Below, one piece after another: positions 1-12,321 of a DNA stretch of 64,000 nucleotides. Every line of letters begins with the position of its first letter. The first letter of the stretch is position 1. Position numbers and translations under genes: made by a program. The stretch is from Paraspadella gotoi (lineage: Eukaryota > Chaetognatha), in contig CM119269.1 of the NCBI GenBank assembly GCA_051294375.1, forward strand, positions 6,461,552 to 6,525,551, read 5' to 3'. Under the pieces are notes generated by a model, which was not told the DNA's origin, ran no database searches, and saw nothing but the letters and a program-made list of their open reading frames with translations.

Positions 1-136
1 CTGCCCGGACGTCCGCTTCTCAGCCTCCCGCTGCTGCGGTGGCAGCTGTTCCTGCTGTATTCTCTGTCGCTGCTGCGGAGGACAGAAAAAAAAATGATGA
101 CGTCGACGACGACGACTAAGATGACGACAGGGACAC

Positions 137-167
<31 letters not shown>

Positions 168-782
168 CAAAAGGATTCCTCGTCCTCTTTGGCTTTCGTC
201 TCGCTTTTTCTACGACCTTTGAAAAAAACGGAACCAACTTTGAAAGTGACGTCTCGAGTCACGAGAGGCCGCGTCACAACAACAATAACAACAACGACAA
301 CAACAACGAAGGGCACAGTCGCCCCATTTTTTGGGAAGACCCAAGACTTGGAATTTCTTCAATCTTCGTGTGATNNNNNNNNNNACGACCTCTCGACCTT
401 TTTTGACCTCCTTGACCTTGACCATGACCAAGACCCGGATCTTCCCTCGCAAAAAACCGGCCCCGCTCCCGAGGGCGCCGTCGTTTCGAAGGCGCCGCTT
501 TGCATTATCATAACTTTCGGCGTCGTTCTTCTTCTCTTTAAAAAAAAAACCTCGAGACGACGAAGAGAAAAATGAATTTCGTCTGGAGGATTTGGGGTGA
601 ATGACCGGAAGACGCGTGGGCGGTGGAAGGGGTGTTGTACGGGGGTGTTGAGAAAGGCGTTCGGAGAAAAGCGGAGAGAAGTGTTGAAAAATTATTAATG
701 AGTGCGCTGTGAAGGATGTTGATAAGATTTTTTTAACGGTTTTAAGAAATGTAGTAAGTTTGTAAAACGTTTAGAAAAGAAA
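1..782. other. Low-complexity gene-free stretch with GAC arrays
   Basis: The sequence is dominated by GAC/ACG trinucleotide runs (about 104-170 and 280-310) and A-rich spacers. Open frames here give poly-Val, poly-Ser or poly-Thr and look like repeat by-products. A 10-base N gap lies at 375-384. No splice-supported exon was found. Confidence 0.7.
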
Positions 783-957
783 TAAAAAGGAAAAGAAAAG
801 AAAAGAAAAGAAAAGAAAAGAAAAGAAAAGAAAAGAAAAGAAAAGAAAAGAAAAGAAAAGAAAAGAAAAGAAAAGAAAAGAAAAAAAAGAAAAGAAAAGA
901 AAAGAAAAGAAAAGAAAAGAAAAGAAAAGAAAAGAAAAGAAAAGAAAAGAAAAGAAA
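783..957. repeat. (GAAAA)n microsatellite
   Basis: About 175 bp of GAAAA pentanucleotide with one interruption near 886. The minus-strand frame through it reads only Phe/Leu/Ser repeats and is not a gene. Confidence 0.95.
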
Positions 958-1592
958 GATAAAGAATGTGATGCGAAGTTGAAATAAACATAATATTTGG
1001 AACCAAACTTATAAAAACGCCTTCATGATCTTTCTCCCTTTTTTCCCCTTCCGAAGCCAAACATAATTTTCCCTCAAACTTTGTCCGAATCCCGGAAATA
1101 ACACGCCCACGCCTGCCGCTTCTATCAGGCGCTGTCGTACCAGGCGCGTCTCTCTCAGAGTCCATGACGATAAACGCGCTTGGCCCATTTTTTTAGAGAT
1201 AAGAGAGCGCGTGAAATGAGGGGAAATCGATAATCGAGATTCTTGTGCACAATGTGAAGTTTGCGGTTGTTCACTATTTGTTCTCACAAACTTGACTTCT
1301 ATTCACTTGTAAAAATGTACGTACAGTCGTACACACGTTCGCGAATTCATTGATAATTATAGAGTATGAGAGATTTTTTTTTCTTGTCTTGGAGCGTAAC
1401 TCAGGCCGAAGTCAATTCTATCGCCATCATTACCGGCGCCCAACGGCCGACGCTGCGCCCTCCTCCACTCCCTGCGCCCTCTACCGGCATCCCCCCGGCC
1501 CTCCACCTCCCGGCAACCAATGACTTTCGATTTGGCGCCAAAAACTTCATTTCCCAGAAATCATCTCAGGCGAAACCTTTGATCTTGGCACG

Positions 1593-1800
1593 GACGACGA
1601 CGACGACGACGACGACGACGAAGCCATGAGAGATGAAGCCATGAGATGATGCCATGAGAGATGAAGTCATTGTCTGATGACATGAGAAATGAAGTCATGA
1701 GAGATGAAGCCACGAGTCTTTGCCATGAGAGCTGAAGCCATGAGAAACGAAGTCATGAGATGATGACATGAGAGATGAAGCCATGACACACCTACGACCA
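1593..1800. repeat. ACG array followed by GAAGCCATGAGA-type minisatellite
   Basis: A (ACG)n run at 1593-1622 is followed by imperfect 13-16 bp units built around GATGAAGCCATGAGA. The units diverge by substitutions and small indels. Confidence 0.85.
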
Positions 1801-1834
1801 TGAGAAGCAGATAGCGACGGGGATTTGGGCAAAA

Positions 1835-2077
1835 GACGACGACGACCACGACGTAAGAATTTCAGCCTCATTCACGATAAAGAAGATGACGACGACGAAA
1901 AACGAAGGCTAATTTTGCAGCAAATCCGTCCTTCGTATTACGAACGACGAAGACGATGATAACGACGATGACAACGACGACGAAGATGACAACGACGAGA
2001 CGATAAAGATAGGAGAGACGAGTACCGCGACGACGATGACGATGACGAAGACGATGAAGATGACGTCGACGAGTGAG
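1835..2077. repeat. GAC/GAT-rich trinucleotide region
   Basis: Irregular runs of GACGACGAC and GATGAC continue to the edge of the N gap at 2078. No coding signal is visible. Confidence 0.8.
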
Positions 2078-2468
2078 NNNNNNNNNNNNNNNNNNNNNNN
2101 NNNNNNNNNNNNNNNNNNNNNNNNNNNNNNNNNNNNNNNNNNNNNNNNNNNNNNNNNNNNNNNNNNNNNNNNNNNNNNNNNNNNNNNNNNNNNNNNNNNN
2201 NNNNNNNNNNNNNNNNNNNNNNNNNNNNNNNNNNNNNNNNNNNNNNNNNNNNNNNNNNNNNNNNNNNNNNNNNNNNNNNNNNNNNNNNNNNNNNNNNNNN
2301 NNNNNNNNNNNNNNNNNNNNNNNNNNNNNNNNNNNNNNNNNNNNNNNNNNNNNNNNNNNNNNNNNNNNNNNNNNNNNNNNNNNNNNNNNNNNNNNNNNNN
2401 NNNNNNNNNNNNNNNNNNNNNNNNNNNNNNNNNNNNNNNNNNNNNNNNNNNNNNNNNNNNNNNNNNNN
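2078..2468. other. Assembly gap (391 N)
   Basis: Unresolved bases; the gap begins inside a GAC-rich region. Confidence 1.
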
Positions 2469-2550
2469 TCTGTCTTTACTTCTCTTAACTCTTTGAACTC
2501 TTTACTATGATCTCATCTTATCTTTTTCTTTCTTCTTCCTTCCCTGATCT

Positions 2551-2694
2551 NNNNNNNNNNNNNNNNNNNNNNNNNNNNNNNNNNNNNNNNNNNNNNNNNN
2601 NNNNNNNNNNNNNNNNNNNNNNNNNNNNNNNNNNNNNNNNNNNNNNNNNNNNNNNNNNNNNNNNNNNNNNNNNNNNNNNNNNNNNNNNNNNNNN
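2551..2694. other. Assembly gap (144 N)
   Basis: Unresolved bases after a short TC-rich island. Confidence 1.
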
Positions 2695-2809
2695 CAAAAA
2701 TACATTTATTTAGGATTTTATAATTCAGTAGCACCTGTTAAACTTTCTTTAACTTAACAATTTGAGAACATACTACTACATTCGAGGAAAATGATCTTTC
2801 TGTTATCAA

Positions 2810-3685
2810 GGATCGGACACATTGAGCTATAAACAGAAGCGGCATAAGAGGAAACGAGAAAAGATGGACGGAAAACAAAACAGAAAAAAAAAACAAATAA
2901 AAAAGAAAAAAAACCGAAAGAGAATAATGGAGAAATATGTAGGAGATATTAAAGGAAGAGAATCACAAAAATATGGAAAACATGAGAGACAAAAAAAGAA
3001 AGAGGAATGTTGAGGTCGAGAGAGAAGAGAAATGCAATAAAGAAAAAATGGGAGAGAAAAAAAAGAAGGAAAAAGAAAAGAAAAGGGAAATTAATTTCAT
3101 CGACGGAAAAGGAAAGAGAATAAGGGAGGGAGAGGAGGAGGAGGGAAGGACGAGACCCGTGAGGGACGAGAGAAGAAAGAAAGAAAGAAAGAAAGATGAG
3201 AAATGAAGGAAAACTCATTCGGCCGAATAAAGCGACTCAAATGGCAAAAAATTTTAATCTTTTTTTTTTTTCAATTTTCTTTTTTATGAGTGGCATCGTT
3301 CATTATTAATTAATAGAAGGAAATTAATTCAAGCCGAAATTTTATTATTTAAATTTCAAAGTTCTATTTTAACTCGTCTTGTCTGGCTCGACTTAAAATA
3401 AAATAGAAACAGCAATTGATTAACGCGCTTCATTATTGTGTAGCAGATAAAATTAACCCCAGACTAAATGAACTCTCCGAAAAGGCTTAGTTAAAGGGAA
3501 CAGTTCTCTCGATTTTAAAATTGTATCTCGACGGTAACGAATGATTAACGAGGTTATTGTTACACGAAACAACAACTAACCCCGGATGTTGGCCAAAATC
3601 TTTTTTCTCGTCGACTTTTTATTCGTCGCTTCAATCATATTTTGTCGCTGGCGGATTCCGAGCGAATCTTGATTATTTTTCCACG

Positions 3686-3715
<30 letters not shown>
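2810..3715 (+). repeat. Tandem segmental duplication, shorter copy
   Basis: It runs from GATCGGACACATTGA through a purine-rich stretch and an AT-rich block to CACGCCAGAGAGAG. The whole order of landmarks recurs at about 3797-4868, for example AACTCATTCGG, GAGTGGCATCGTTCATTAT and GAGCGAATCTTGATTATTTT. The copies differ mainly by one- to few-base insertions in the second. Confidence 0.85.
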
Positions 3716-3720
<5 letters not shown>

Positions 3721-3796
3721 AAAGGAGAGACTTCGTAACCTTTGAGAACATCTACTCCTATCCACCCGCTCCACCCACCCATATCATACATCACAG

Positions 3797-4868
3797 GATC
3801 GGAACACATTGATCCTGAAGTACAGCATATAATATGACAGTTAACATCGAGGAACACTTAGAGAGGAGAAGTCTCGGGAGAAAAGACTATACGAGAGAAG
3901 AAAAAAAAAAAAAAAAAATCAAAATAAAAAGAAAAAAAAAACCGAAAGAGAAATATGGAGAAAAGATATGTTAGGAGATATTAAAGGAAAGAAGAATACA
4001 GCAAAAAGATATGGAAAACTATGAGTGAGACAAAAAAAAAGAAGAGGAATGTTTGAAAAGGGTCGCGACTCGAGAGAAGAGAAATGCAATATAAAAGATA
4101 AGATAAATGGGAGAGAAAAATATAAGAAGGAAAAAAGCAATGCATGAAGAAAAGGGGAAATCCTTAATTTTCATCGACGAAAGTAGTGAAAAGAGAATAC
4201 AAGGGAGGGAGAGGGAGAGAGAGGGGTGAAGGAGAGAGTGAGGGAGAGAAAGGAAAGAAAGAAAAGAAAAGAAAAAGATTCAGAAACGAAGGAAAACTCA
4301 TTCGGGCGCCGAATAAAGCGACTCAATGGCTAAAAACATTTTTATCAAGTTCTTTTTTTTTTTCTCATTTTCTTTTTTACATGAGTGGCATCGTTCATTA
4401 TTAATTAATAGAAAGGAAATTTAATTCAAAGCCGAAATTTTCATTATTTTTAAATTCAAAAGTTGTCTATTTTAAAAAAAAAAACTTTTCTGTCTTGTCC
4501 TGGCCTTCGACCGACTGCTGTAAAAAAATAAAAATAGAAACACGCATTGATGTGAAACGCGCTTCATTATTGTGGTAGACAGATCAAAATTAAACCCCAG
4601 ACTAAAGTGAACTCCGTCCGAAACAAAGGCTTGATTTAGAAAGGGAACAGTTCTCCCATCCGATTTTATAAATTACGTATGCTGCGACGGTAATTCGAAT
4701 GATTAAACGAGGTTTATTTGTACACGAAACAACAACTAAACACAGGCCCGGATCGTTGGTCCATAAATCTTTTTTTTCTCCGTGACTTTTATTCGTCGCT
4801 TAATTCAATATTTGTCGCTGTGCGGATTTCCGAGCGAATCTTGATTATTTTTTCCCTACGCCAGAGAG
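3797..4868 (+). repeat. Tandem segmental duplication, longer noisy copy
   Basis: Second copy of the block at 2810-3715, roughly 165 bp longer. The extra length is scattered small insertions, often extending homopolymers, rather than one insertion. This is the error profile of raw long reads. A false duplication of two haplotypes, or noisy gap filling beside the N runs, is as likely as a real tandem duplication. Confidence 0.75.
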
Positions 4869-5006
4869 AGGAGAGACGAGAGAGAGAAGAAAAAGGAGAG
4901 AGAGAGAAAAGAGAGAGCGAGGAGAAGAGAGAGAGAGAGGAGAAGAGAGAGANNNNNNNNNNNNNNNNNNNNNNNNNAGAGAGAGAGAGAGAGAGAGAGA
5001 GAGAGC
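4864..5006. repeat. (GA)n tract with N gap
   Basis: Imperfect GA repeat interrupted by 25 N at 4953-4977. Confidence 0.95.
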
Positions 5007-6490
5007 AAGAAACGCAGCCGTGTTTTTCGCTTTGACGAATAATCTTTACAGCTTCCGTTTTCTGTCGAGAAATAAGAAGGAATAAAAAGCTAAAAGACAA
5101 ATTGGAAAAAAGAGGGAGAATTTCCTCGGTTCGTTGGGCGGAAGACATGAAATCAGGAGCTGCGTCTCGCTCTCTCTAGATCCGCTTCCAGCAAAGTCGC
5201 CTTGATCTGCTGACGACGGGAAAAAAAAGCCTGGAATGAGACTCACCCCTGATCCCTACCTTCGAAAGTCTTCGCTCACTTACCTTTTTCAAGACTCCTT
5301 CCCCCCCCCCGACCGCTCGATGTTTTCTTTTCCTCGCCTTTGAAATTCGGTGAGGAAGAATTCGAGGTTAAATCAAACGGAGAAAATATTTTTTTTTGTG
5401 GAGAATTTGGAGGAAAGAAAAGGAGAGGAGGAAAGGAAAGAATAGGAGGAAACAAAAGAATACGTGAGGAAACAAAAGGAAAGGAGAGTGAAAACGATTT
5501 TAGGCGGTGAAAGAAACGATAAAGAAAATTAGAAAAAGAGGGGAGACCGAAAAGGTTAAACTAGGAAATAAATTAAATGGGATATGGATTGAAAGCAAAC
5601 AAATACAAAATATTTAAAACTGCTTAAAAACGTAGGAACAAAAGTTGTGAGATCTTCGGTAGGAATATAGAGAATCAGTCGGACAGATAGTACTAAAAGA
5701 GATATCTATTTTCTTAAAATAAATTTTAATTCGTGCGTTTTTTAATTTGTTTCTTTTCGTTTTTTTAAATAAATATAAACAGATTCTTCATTCCGTTTTT
5801 CTTTTTTTTTTTTAAAGAATCAGAGATTTTTAAAATTTTTTTTAAAAACTTGAAAAGTTTAAAAAAAGGAACGAGAAATAAAATTCTGTCAGGAAAGCGA
5901 AGTCAGAAAAGCAAAAATAAAATTTAAAATCGAATGCATTTTTTTTATTTATTTCGATTCGAATGGAAAACGAAACTTGCCGGAAAGCGAAACAGTTTTG
6001 CGAAACAGTTTTGCTAAACACTAGGAAACACGACGAGGTCCAAGTTCACGTGTCGAAGGTGAAAGAAAAACAAAACTGAGTAAAGAAAACAGAAACAAAA
6101 TTGATTTTCAAACTTACCTTAACTTCACTGAGCTTATTCTCCATAAAAATAAATCGAGTTTCTCTGAAAATATCTTTTCTTTCCATCGATGAAGTTTGTT
6201 AATTAAAATTTAAAGATATTATTACGCAGTGAAGTTTTTCATATGTACTTTCAATTTCTAGAGAAAAATGTACTATTTTTATAGCAAAAACACAGTGAGT
6301 CTGACCCGAAGAGGGTCGTTTCGAAAAGAGAAAAACGGATCTCAAAGGAGAGAGAAGAAAAGAGAAGAAGAAAAATGAGAGGAAAAAAGAAGAAAAAGAG
6401 AAGAGTTCAAGAAAAGAAAAAAAAAGATAAGAAGCGAAAAGGCGTTTTTGATTCTCAGGTGGCGAACCTTACATCTTTTTTACTTTTTAT
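5007..6490. other. Gene-free stretch
   Basis: AT-rich sequence with A and T homopolymers and a purine-rich patch near 5400-5480. No splice-supported coding segment, RNA gene or known element was recognised. Confidence 0.6.
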
Positions 6491-6498
6491 TTACACCG

Positions 6499-6527
6499 AG
6501 AGAGAGAGAGAGAAAGAGAAAAAGAGA

Positions 6528-6617
<90 letters not shown>
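6499..6617. repeat. (GA)n microsatellite
   Basis: About 119 bp, with GAAA interruptions in the first 40 bp and then uninterrupted GA. Confidence 0.97.
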
Positions 6618-6623
<6 letters not shown>

Positions 6624-7224
6624 TAGATATAAATACGTAGAAAAACCTTGTTAGAAACAACTTGGAGAACGTACTTTGAGGTATGAAGTCGATAGGTAAA
6701 AGAAACAGCTCGTTCCATGAGTTGCACCGCTGTGACTTTCTTATCTCTTCTAACGACGTTATGTCGACGCATTTTCCGATGATCACATGATTACGCATGT
6801 ATATAAATTATCCAATATCCACATCATGCTTCTCATGTTTTAAAGTAATTTACTAAATTAACCAAAAGTTAAAAAAAAATTGTTTTTACTGATGACGTGA
6901 CCGCATCACTAGAGAATTTTATTTAAAAAAAGGAAATCATTGGAAAAAAAAAACGATGGTCCCGGTCACATCAATCTCTCCACAGTAGTTATCGCCGCGA
7001 CTTTCACTTCACCACACGTAAAAACCTCAAAGACGCCACACACAAATTTTAAGAAAAAAGAAAAGAAAATTAAAAAAAAAAAAAAAAAACCCGCTCTTTT
7101 TCTTTCTCTCTCCCTCTTGAGTCGCCGGCCGTCCGTCGTGGCGAGACTCGTACGGGGGGGGAGGGGGGGGCTGAAAAAAAAATTGCGTGACTTGCGTAAA
7201 AAAAAAAAGGGGATGTCGGTCGGT
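6618..7224. other. Gene-free stretch
   Basis: AT-rich spacer with homopolymers (poly-A near 7070-7090, poly-G near 7155-7170). Nothing codes convincingly. Confidence 0.6.
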
Positions 7225-7455
7225 CGGGAATTGAGATTAGATTCTGGAATTGAGTATTCAGATTCTGGAAATTGGAAGATTATTGAGATTCTGGGAAATT
7301 GAGTGGATTAGATTGCTGGAATTAGAGCTTAGATTTTCCTGGAATTGGAGATGTAGATTCTGGAATTGAGATTAGATTCTGGGAAATTGAGGATTAGGTT
7401 TCCTGGAAATAAGCTGAATGAATTAGATTCTTGGAATAGAGATTAGATTCTTAGG
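7225..7455. repeat. GATTCTGGAATTGA minisatellite
   Basis: About ten imperfect units of 18-24 bp built on AGATTCTGGAATTGAG. Unit length varies by one- or two-base indels, partly in homopolymers. Confidence 0.9.
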
Positions 7456-9240
7456 AATTTCGGCGAGAGGTGGCGGAGCCTTTTGAGGGGGAAAAGGTGA
7501 AGGGGTGGGAGAGGGGTGAGGCTAAGTGGATCCAACTGGCAGGGGAGGTTAAGGAGGAGGAGTGGTAACGGTGGGAGGCGGGGGTAGGCGGTGGGGGAAG
7601 ATGAATATTGGCAAAGGGTGGACTACGAGGGCTAGTTATTTCCGTCGTAGTTACATTATCGACGGGTCGAAACATCAATGCAAGGTACCTCTCGCGCTCT
7701 GTCGTCGCGTCGTCTCGTCGTGAGGCCAAAATAAAAACAAAAAAAAAAAAAAAAAAAAAATTTCTCTATAAAAATCGTTTACGCGCAATTGGCTCTGAGG
7801 ATGAAATTTCCTCTTTTCATGGACAAGTCTGACGGCTCGATATTTCCCTGCTCAAAAAGTGAATCGTAAAAAAAATTAAAAAATTAAAAAAAAAAAACGA
7901 GACGAGTCCTCACTTTTCCGACGTTCCTTCGGTGGAGCCTCGGTTTCCATTCGTTCCGCGGTGCCGAGCTCCAGCTTTTTTTTAATGAATCTTCGCAGTC
8001 TTTGCGCCAAATTGAGTGAGTCAATTTCGAGATATCGGATATTAGGTCACGAGGTGAATTGCGTCTAGCGTGTATCGGGATATGGGGAGCTGGGCCGAGA
8101 AGCAGAAGAGAGTAGAGAGAGCAGAGGAGAGAGAGAGAGGGAGAAGAGTAGAGCGCGCATTTGATGGCGAGACAAGGGCGCGGCGAGGCTCGTTNNNNNN
8201 NNNNNNNNNNNNNNNNNNNGAGAGAGAGAGAGAGAGAGAGAGTGGAAAAAGATATTCCCTTCCTCCTTTTTTAACTTCGCATTTTGAAGGAAATTCTTTT
8301 TCTCCTTCCTTTTTTTTGGTTACGGCACAATTTCGTGGGGAAAATCTGAAGTTGTGACGAGTTGAGCCGCATCACGCCTCACATGCGTTATCATCGTTTT
8401 CTCTCACAACATGTTAAATTTGCAGGTTCTTCCCTAAAGCGGGACATTTTGACATTTTGACATTTTTATTCATTTAATCACTTTAAATTTGACAGACTTG
8501 CAAGATTTCGTTGAATCTTAAAAAATAGAATTGCCAGTCGAGGCGATTTGGATTAAAACTTGACCCAATTTATTTCATTGACTTGGGTTATTAATCAGTC
8601 AGAATTTATGGGGTTGGTCTCATCAATGTCCCAACCGATTTCTTAAACTTAATTTTCAAAAAAACTTGTTTCCATGGAAACCAGAACGCTCAAAGTTCTC
8701 GTAAAGACGATTCCGCCGAAACCGAAACTCGCGACTTCGTCCCATTTGCATAAATCAAAAATCCCGGCGACCGAGAAAATTCCGGAAAATGGAGGGAAAA
8801 AAAAGATGAATAAATAACGAGAGAAGATAAACAGTAACGCGACGCCGCCGCCGCCGACGCGGCAGAGACGCCGCCGACGCCGACATTCTAGTTCGGCCTC
8901 TGAATCTCGAGACGATCTCGGCTAAAAATCCTCACTGCGATTAGTGATTAGCATTGGATTCACAGAAGAACGCCGAGGGCGATTTGTGTCGGCATTGCAA
9001 TTTTCATGGCAGATGGTTTGCCGGAACTAGAATCCAAAAGAAAAAAAAAAAGACCAAAGTCGGGAGAGAAAAAGTTTCGCTCTAAATTCTCCGTTCCAAA
9101 AATTCGATCCTCTTGTTTGTTACCTCCGACGCACAAAAAAATTGCGGTCTTCCTTGGAAGGCGTGCGGGGGGAGGTGGGGGGGGAGGTGGATGGGATGGG
9201 AAACGGTGTGAGAGGTGTGAGTCAGGGAGGTGTGAATGAA
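7456..9240. other. Gene-free stretch with GC patches
   Basis: It includes a poly-A run at 7739-7760, a short GA repeat with a 25-base N gap (8195-8219) and GCCGCC/GACGCC repeats near 8840-8885. An open frame at 9006-9239 (+) starts with ATG but ends in poly-Gly from a G-rich repeat. It has no recognisable domain or splice partners and is not called. Confidence 0.55.
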
Positions 9241-9257
9241 AAACATGCAGATTCAAA

Positions 9258-9336
9258 GAGAGAGAGAGAGAGAGAGATAGAGACGAGAGATGAGAGAGAG
9301 ACGAGATGAGAGAGAGAGAGACGAGAGAGATGAAGA
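9258..9336. repeat. Imperfect (GA)n repeat
   Basis: GA repeat broken by GACGAGAGATGAGA-type units. Confidence 0.9.
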
Positions 9337-10048
9337 GAGGGAGGGGGGTTAGTGTAGCATACATCTCTCAATTAAGTTATAAGTTTCAGTTTGTTAAATT
9401 AAAGTAAAATTACCTACCGAATTAAAATATTAAATTTAAAACGAGAGAGAAATTTTGAAGCTTTGGACTTTTTTTACTTCTTTTAACCTTCACTTGCTCT
9501 ACCATATATTCAATTTGATAAATATTTAAAAAAATGATTCAATTTTTTTTTTTGCGGGAAATCGTTTCAAATTTCCAAAGGCGAGGTGAAAACCGTCAAT
9601 TCCATGGAAGGAAACTAAACTCACTTGTGAGTGAATGTGAAATCACTTCGATGTGAAAATCATAGTAAAATAACTGCTTTAAGATTGAAAGGCGATGACT
9701 TTGCAGAAGAAAAAAAGGAGAATAATTAACTCATATGATTAGTTTAGCTTCAGCCTTGCCGGTTCGAGGCCTTGAAGTGACTAATGCTGCAATTTTTCAA
9801 TGTCGCGATTCAAGGCAATCAATGTTATCGAGCAGATAAAAAAAAAATCCTTTTTCAATGCTGCCTTCCACCACTGAGGTTCTTTTGAATAAAATGATCG
9901 AAAGCAACTGACCAAAACTGACGACGACGACGACGACGACGACTAAAATTGATCCGCAAAAATCTCTTTCCACAATTCATTCGACGTTTAAGCCTTCTTC
10001 GTCACTCGCTCTCGTTAACGAGGAAAAAAATGCTTTTCTCTTTCTTGG

Positions 10049-10049
<1 letters not shown>

Positions 10050-10103
<54 letters not shown>
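10050..10103. repeat. (GA)n microsatellite
   Basis: About 54 bp of near-perfect GA. Confidence 0.95.
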
Positions 10104-10106
<3 letters not shown>

Positions 10107-10689
10107 CAAAAAGAACAGAGAAATCAGAGTGTCATAAAAAAAAATCTTTTTGGATCCATTAAAAAAATCTTTTAGTTTTTTAGAAAAAAAAAGAAGAAAA
10201 AAATCATTTCTTTTGTTTTAAAAAAAAAGAAGAAAAAGATTTTTGGTTTCTCAAATCTCCAGAGACGAAATCGATCATTGTCATGGACGCCGACTTTCGG
10301 GGATCGAACGGCGCTATATGGAACCGATGGCGCCAGGCGACGCCAAAATGAGAGAAAATGGCGCGCCGCTTTTAAAGGCGCTGGATGAAATAGTACAGAA
10401 TGGATCTGAGAGGAAAAGAGGATGAAATTGCCAAAAAATAGCTGAGATCGAAAATTGTAGGAAATGGCACCGAATGAAAAACCGAAAAAAAAAAACCGAA
10501 TGAAAGTTTTTAATGTCCGAAAATCGAATTTTCAAGATGTTTAACGCTGTAGTTTTTGTATTTCGGACGTTCCAAGGCTTCCTCCGTTGCGGTCAGAAAC
10601 GGTTGCAATATTAAGAAGCGATGCTGTTGGACGAAGCACCGAATGAAGCGAATAACGAAGTCAAACGCCAAAGTTGGAGTGGGCTTCTC

Positions 10690-10905
10690 CCGCTGATGGC
10701 AATGATCGTCTCCAGAATGATGGGGCCGATCCTCTCCAGCATGATGGGGCCGATCCTTCTCCAGCCATGATGGGGCGTCCTCTCCAGCATGATAGGGGCC
10801 GATTTTCTCCAGCATCATGGGGCCGATCCTCTCAGCATGAATGGGGCCCGATTCTTCTTCCAGCATCATGGGGCCGATCCTCTCCAGCATGATGGGGCCG
10901 GCAGA
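10690..10905. repeat. GATGGGGCCGATCCTCTCCAGCAT minisatellite
   Basis: Nine or so units of about 24 bp with substitutions and small indels. Long open frames on both strands across it (for example 10510-11163 on the minus strand) exist because the repeat has few stops. The minus-strand peptide is an irregular repeat around GPMMLE. Confidence 0.9.
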
Positions 10906-11139
10906 ATCCATAATAATAATCTTTCCATCGGCAGAAACAAAAATCTCTGCGCGGTTTTTTATGGTTTTATAGTCGGTGACAAACTGAATTATTAATCCAA
11001 GGAAAACAAATAAATCTTGGAAAATGGAAATAAATCCTTGGAAAAAAGTCCTTTGGTTCTGTGATTGCACAGTCTCACCGCTGCACGATCTTATATAGAG
11101 TAAACGAGCCCGACTCTCAACTTTCTCTCTGTATCCTCT

Positions 11140-11600
11140 TTCTAAGCCGATTGACTTACCCATCTTGTTTTCTCAAGCTATGGACTCAGGGCCTGAGAAC
11201 CAGGCTGGAGTGATTCCAGAATGAGGGATTGGAATGGAAAGGGACGGGAATTATGTTATGAGTTATGGCACTGCTCTCTCCCATCGCCGAATCCTGATTG
11301 GTCAATATGGAACCGGAATCGACCAATCAGCTTTCAGAATCATTGGATCTGTAAAACTCACTCTTTACCAGCGATCCTCTTCTCTCGTTATAAATAGACC
11401 TAATTTGTCTTAGTTTCAGTAGCATTGAACAAGACTCCTGCGTGTGTATCAACGTCATCAATATTCTCAGAATAAAATCTCATCTTGATTTCGCCCATAG
11501 AAATCCACGAGTTTTTTCCTTAAATGTGGTGGCAGCGGTGCGACTCGAACCCACGCCTTCGAAGAGACTGCTACATTGTAGCAGTGCTACAATAATGTAC
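11140..11600 (+). mobile_element. Degenerate LTR with primer-binding-site-like 3' edge
   Basis: The block has LTR promoter architecture: a CCAAT motif in GACCAATCAG (about 11318), a TATAAATA box (about 11390), an AATAAA signal (about 11472) and a putative edge at CCTTAAATG. The edge is followed by TGGTGGCAGCGGTG and about 30 further bases that are the reverse complement of a tRNA 3' half (T-arm and acceptor ending in CCA), the usual LTR-element primer site. A related copy in opposite orientation lies at about 48290-48505. No gag or pol was found, so this is probably a solo LTR or relic. The 5' boundary is not defined. Confidence 0.6.
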
Positions 11601-12039
11601 AAATTGCCTTTTGGCAAACCGACGACGACCACCTTGCCAGTATTTCTAATGCACTCAACCCCGATATATCTCACCTCAACCTCTTCTCCCCGAAACATTA
11701 ACTTCTTCCCCTTTTCGTTTTTAGCCATAACCGATATTCTTAACATCTTCCCGTCCATTTGAGTTCGCGTTAACCTTTTTTTCCTCGCCACCTCCCCACT
11801 TCCATTCGACCCACGACCCTCTCTTCAAACCACTCGCCTTCACTACAACGTCCGTCAACCCTACGGCCGACACAACCATGTCGCCACCCCTGGGCCCTCG
11901 CTCACACTCCACGTCCCCGCCACTCTTTCACCAACCCGGGGCCACCCCCAAATCTTTCTCGCCAGCGGCGTTGGGGAGAGGTGACACTCGTTAACGTTAC
12001 TTTCCTCTTTCCTTTTGTCCCACGGCGCAAACAAGAGCG

Positions 12040-12255
12040 AAGCTGAAAGGCGAATCCTGAAAGGCGAAATACGAATTACGAAGGGCGAAAGGTAAGAGAC
12101 GAAAGGCGAAGGGCGAAATGCGAAAGGCGAAAGGCAAGAAACTAAAGGCGAAAGGCGAAAGGCGAAAGGCGAAATACGAAAGGCGAAAGGCAAAAGGCAA
12201 GAGACGAAAGGCGAAAGGCGAAATACGAAAGACGAAAAGCGAAAAGCGAAAAGCG
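12040..12255. repeat. GAAAGGC minisatellite
   Basis: Tandem heptanucleotide-like units GAAAGGC with variants GAAATAC, GAAGGGC and GAGAC. All frames give low-complexity Arg/Lys or Phe/Ser peptides. Confidence 0.92.
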
Positions 12256-12321
12256 TCTTCACATTTATGTAAGAATGTCGTACTTTTCCCTTTTTTTCGT
12301 CTCATTGTACTTACATAATTG

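Noticed and set aside
6499-6617. Open frames of poly-(Arg-Glu) or poly-(Ser-Leu) here and at about 30 similar places
   Set aside because: They are translations of (GA)n/(CT)n repeats, open in several frames at once, with no flanking coding signal.
9006-9239. ATG-initiated 77-codon plus-strand frame beginning MADGLPELES
   Set aside because: It runs into a poly-G tract encoding Gly repeats; no domain, donor or acceptor pattern supports a gene.
10510-11163. 217-codon minus-strand frame with GPMMLE repeats
   Set aside because: Its middle is the 24-bp minisatellite, its ends are low complexity and overlap the LTR-like relic; no splice or family support.
11527-11592. Minus-strand tRNA-Ser gene
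   Set aside because: The T-arm and a 3' acceptor with encoded CCA are present, but there is no 5' acceptor strand or D-arm upstream. It fits a retroelement primer site better.
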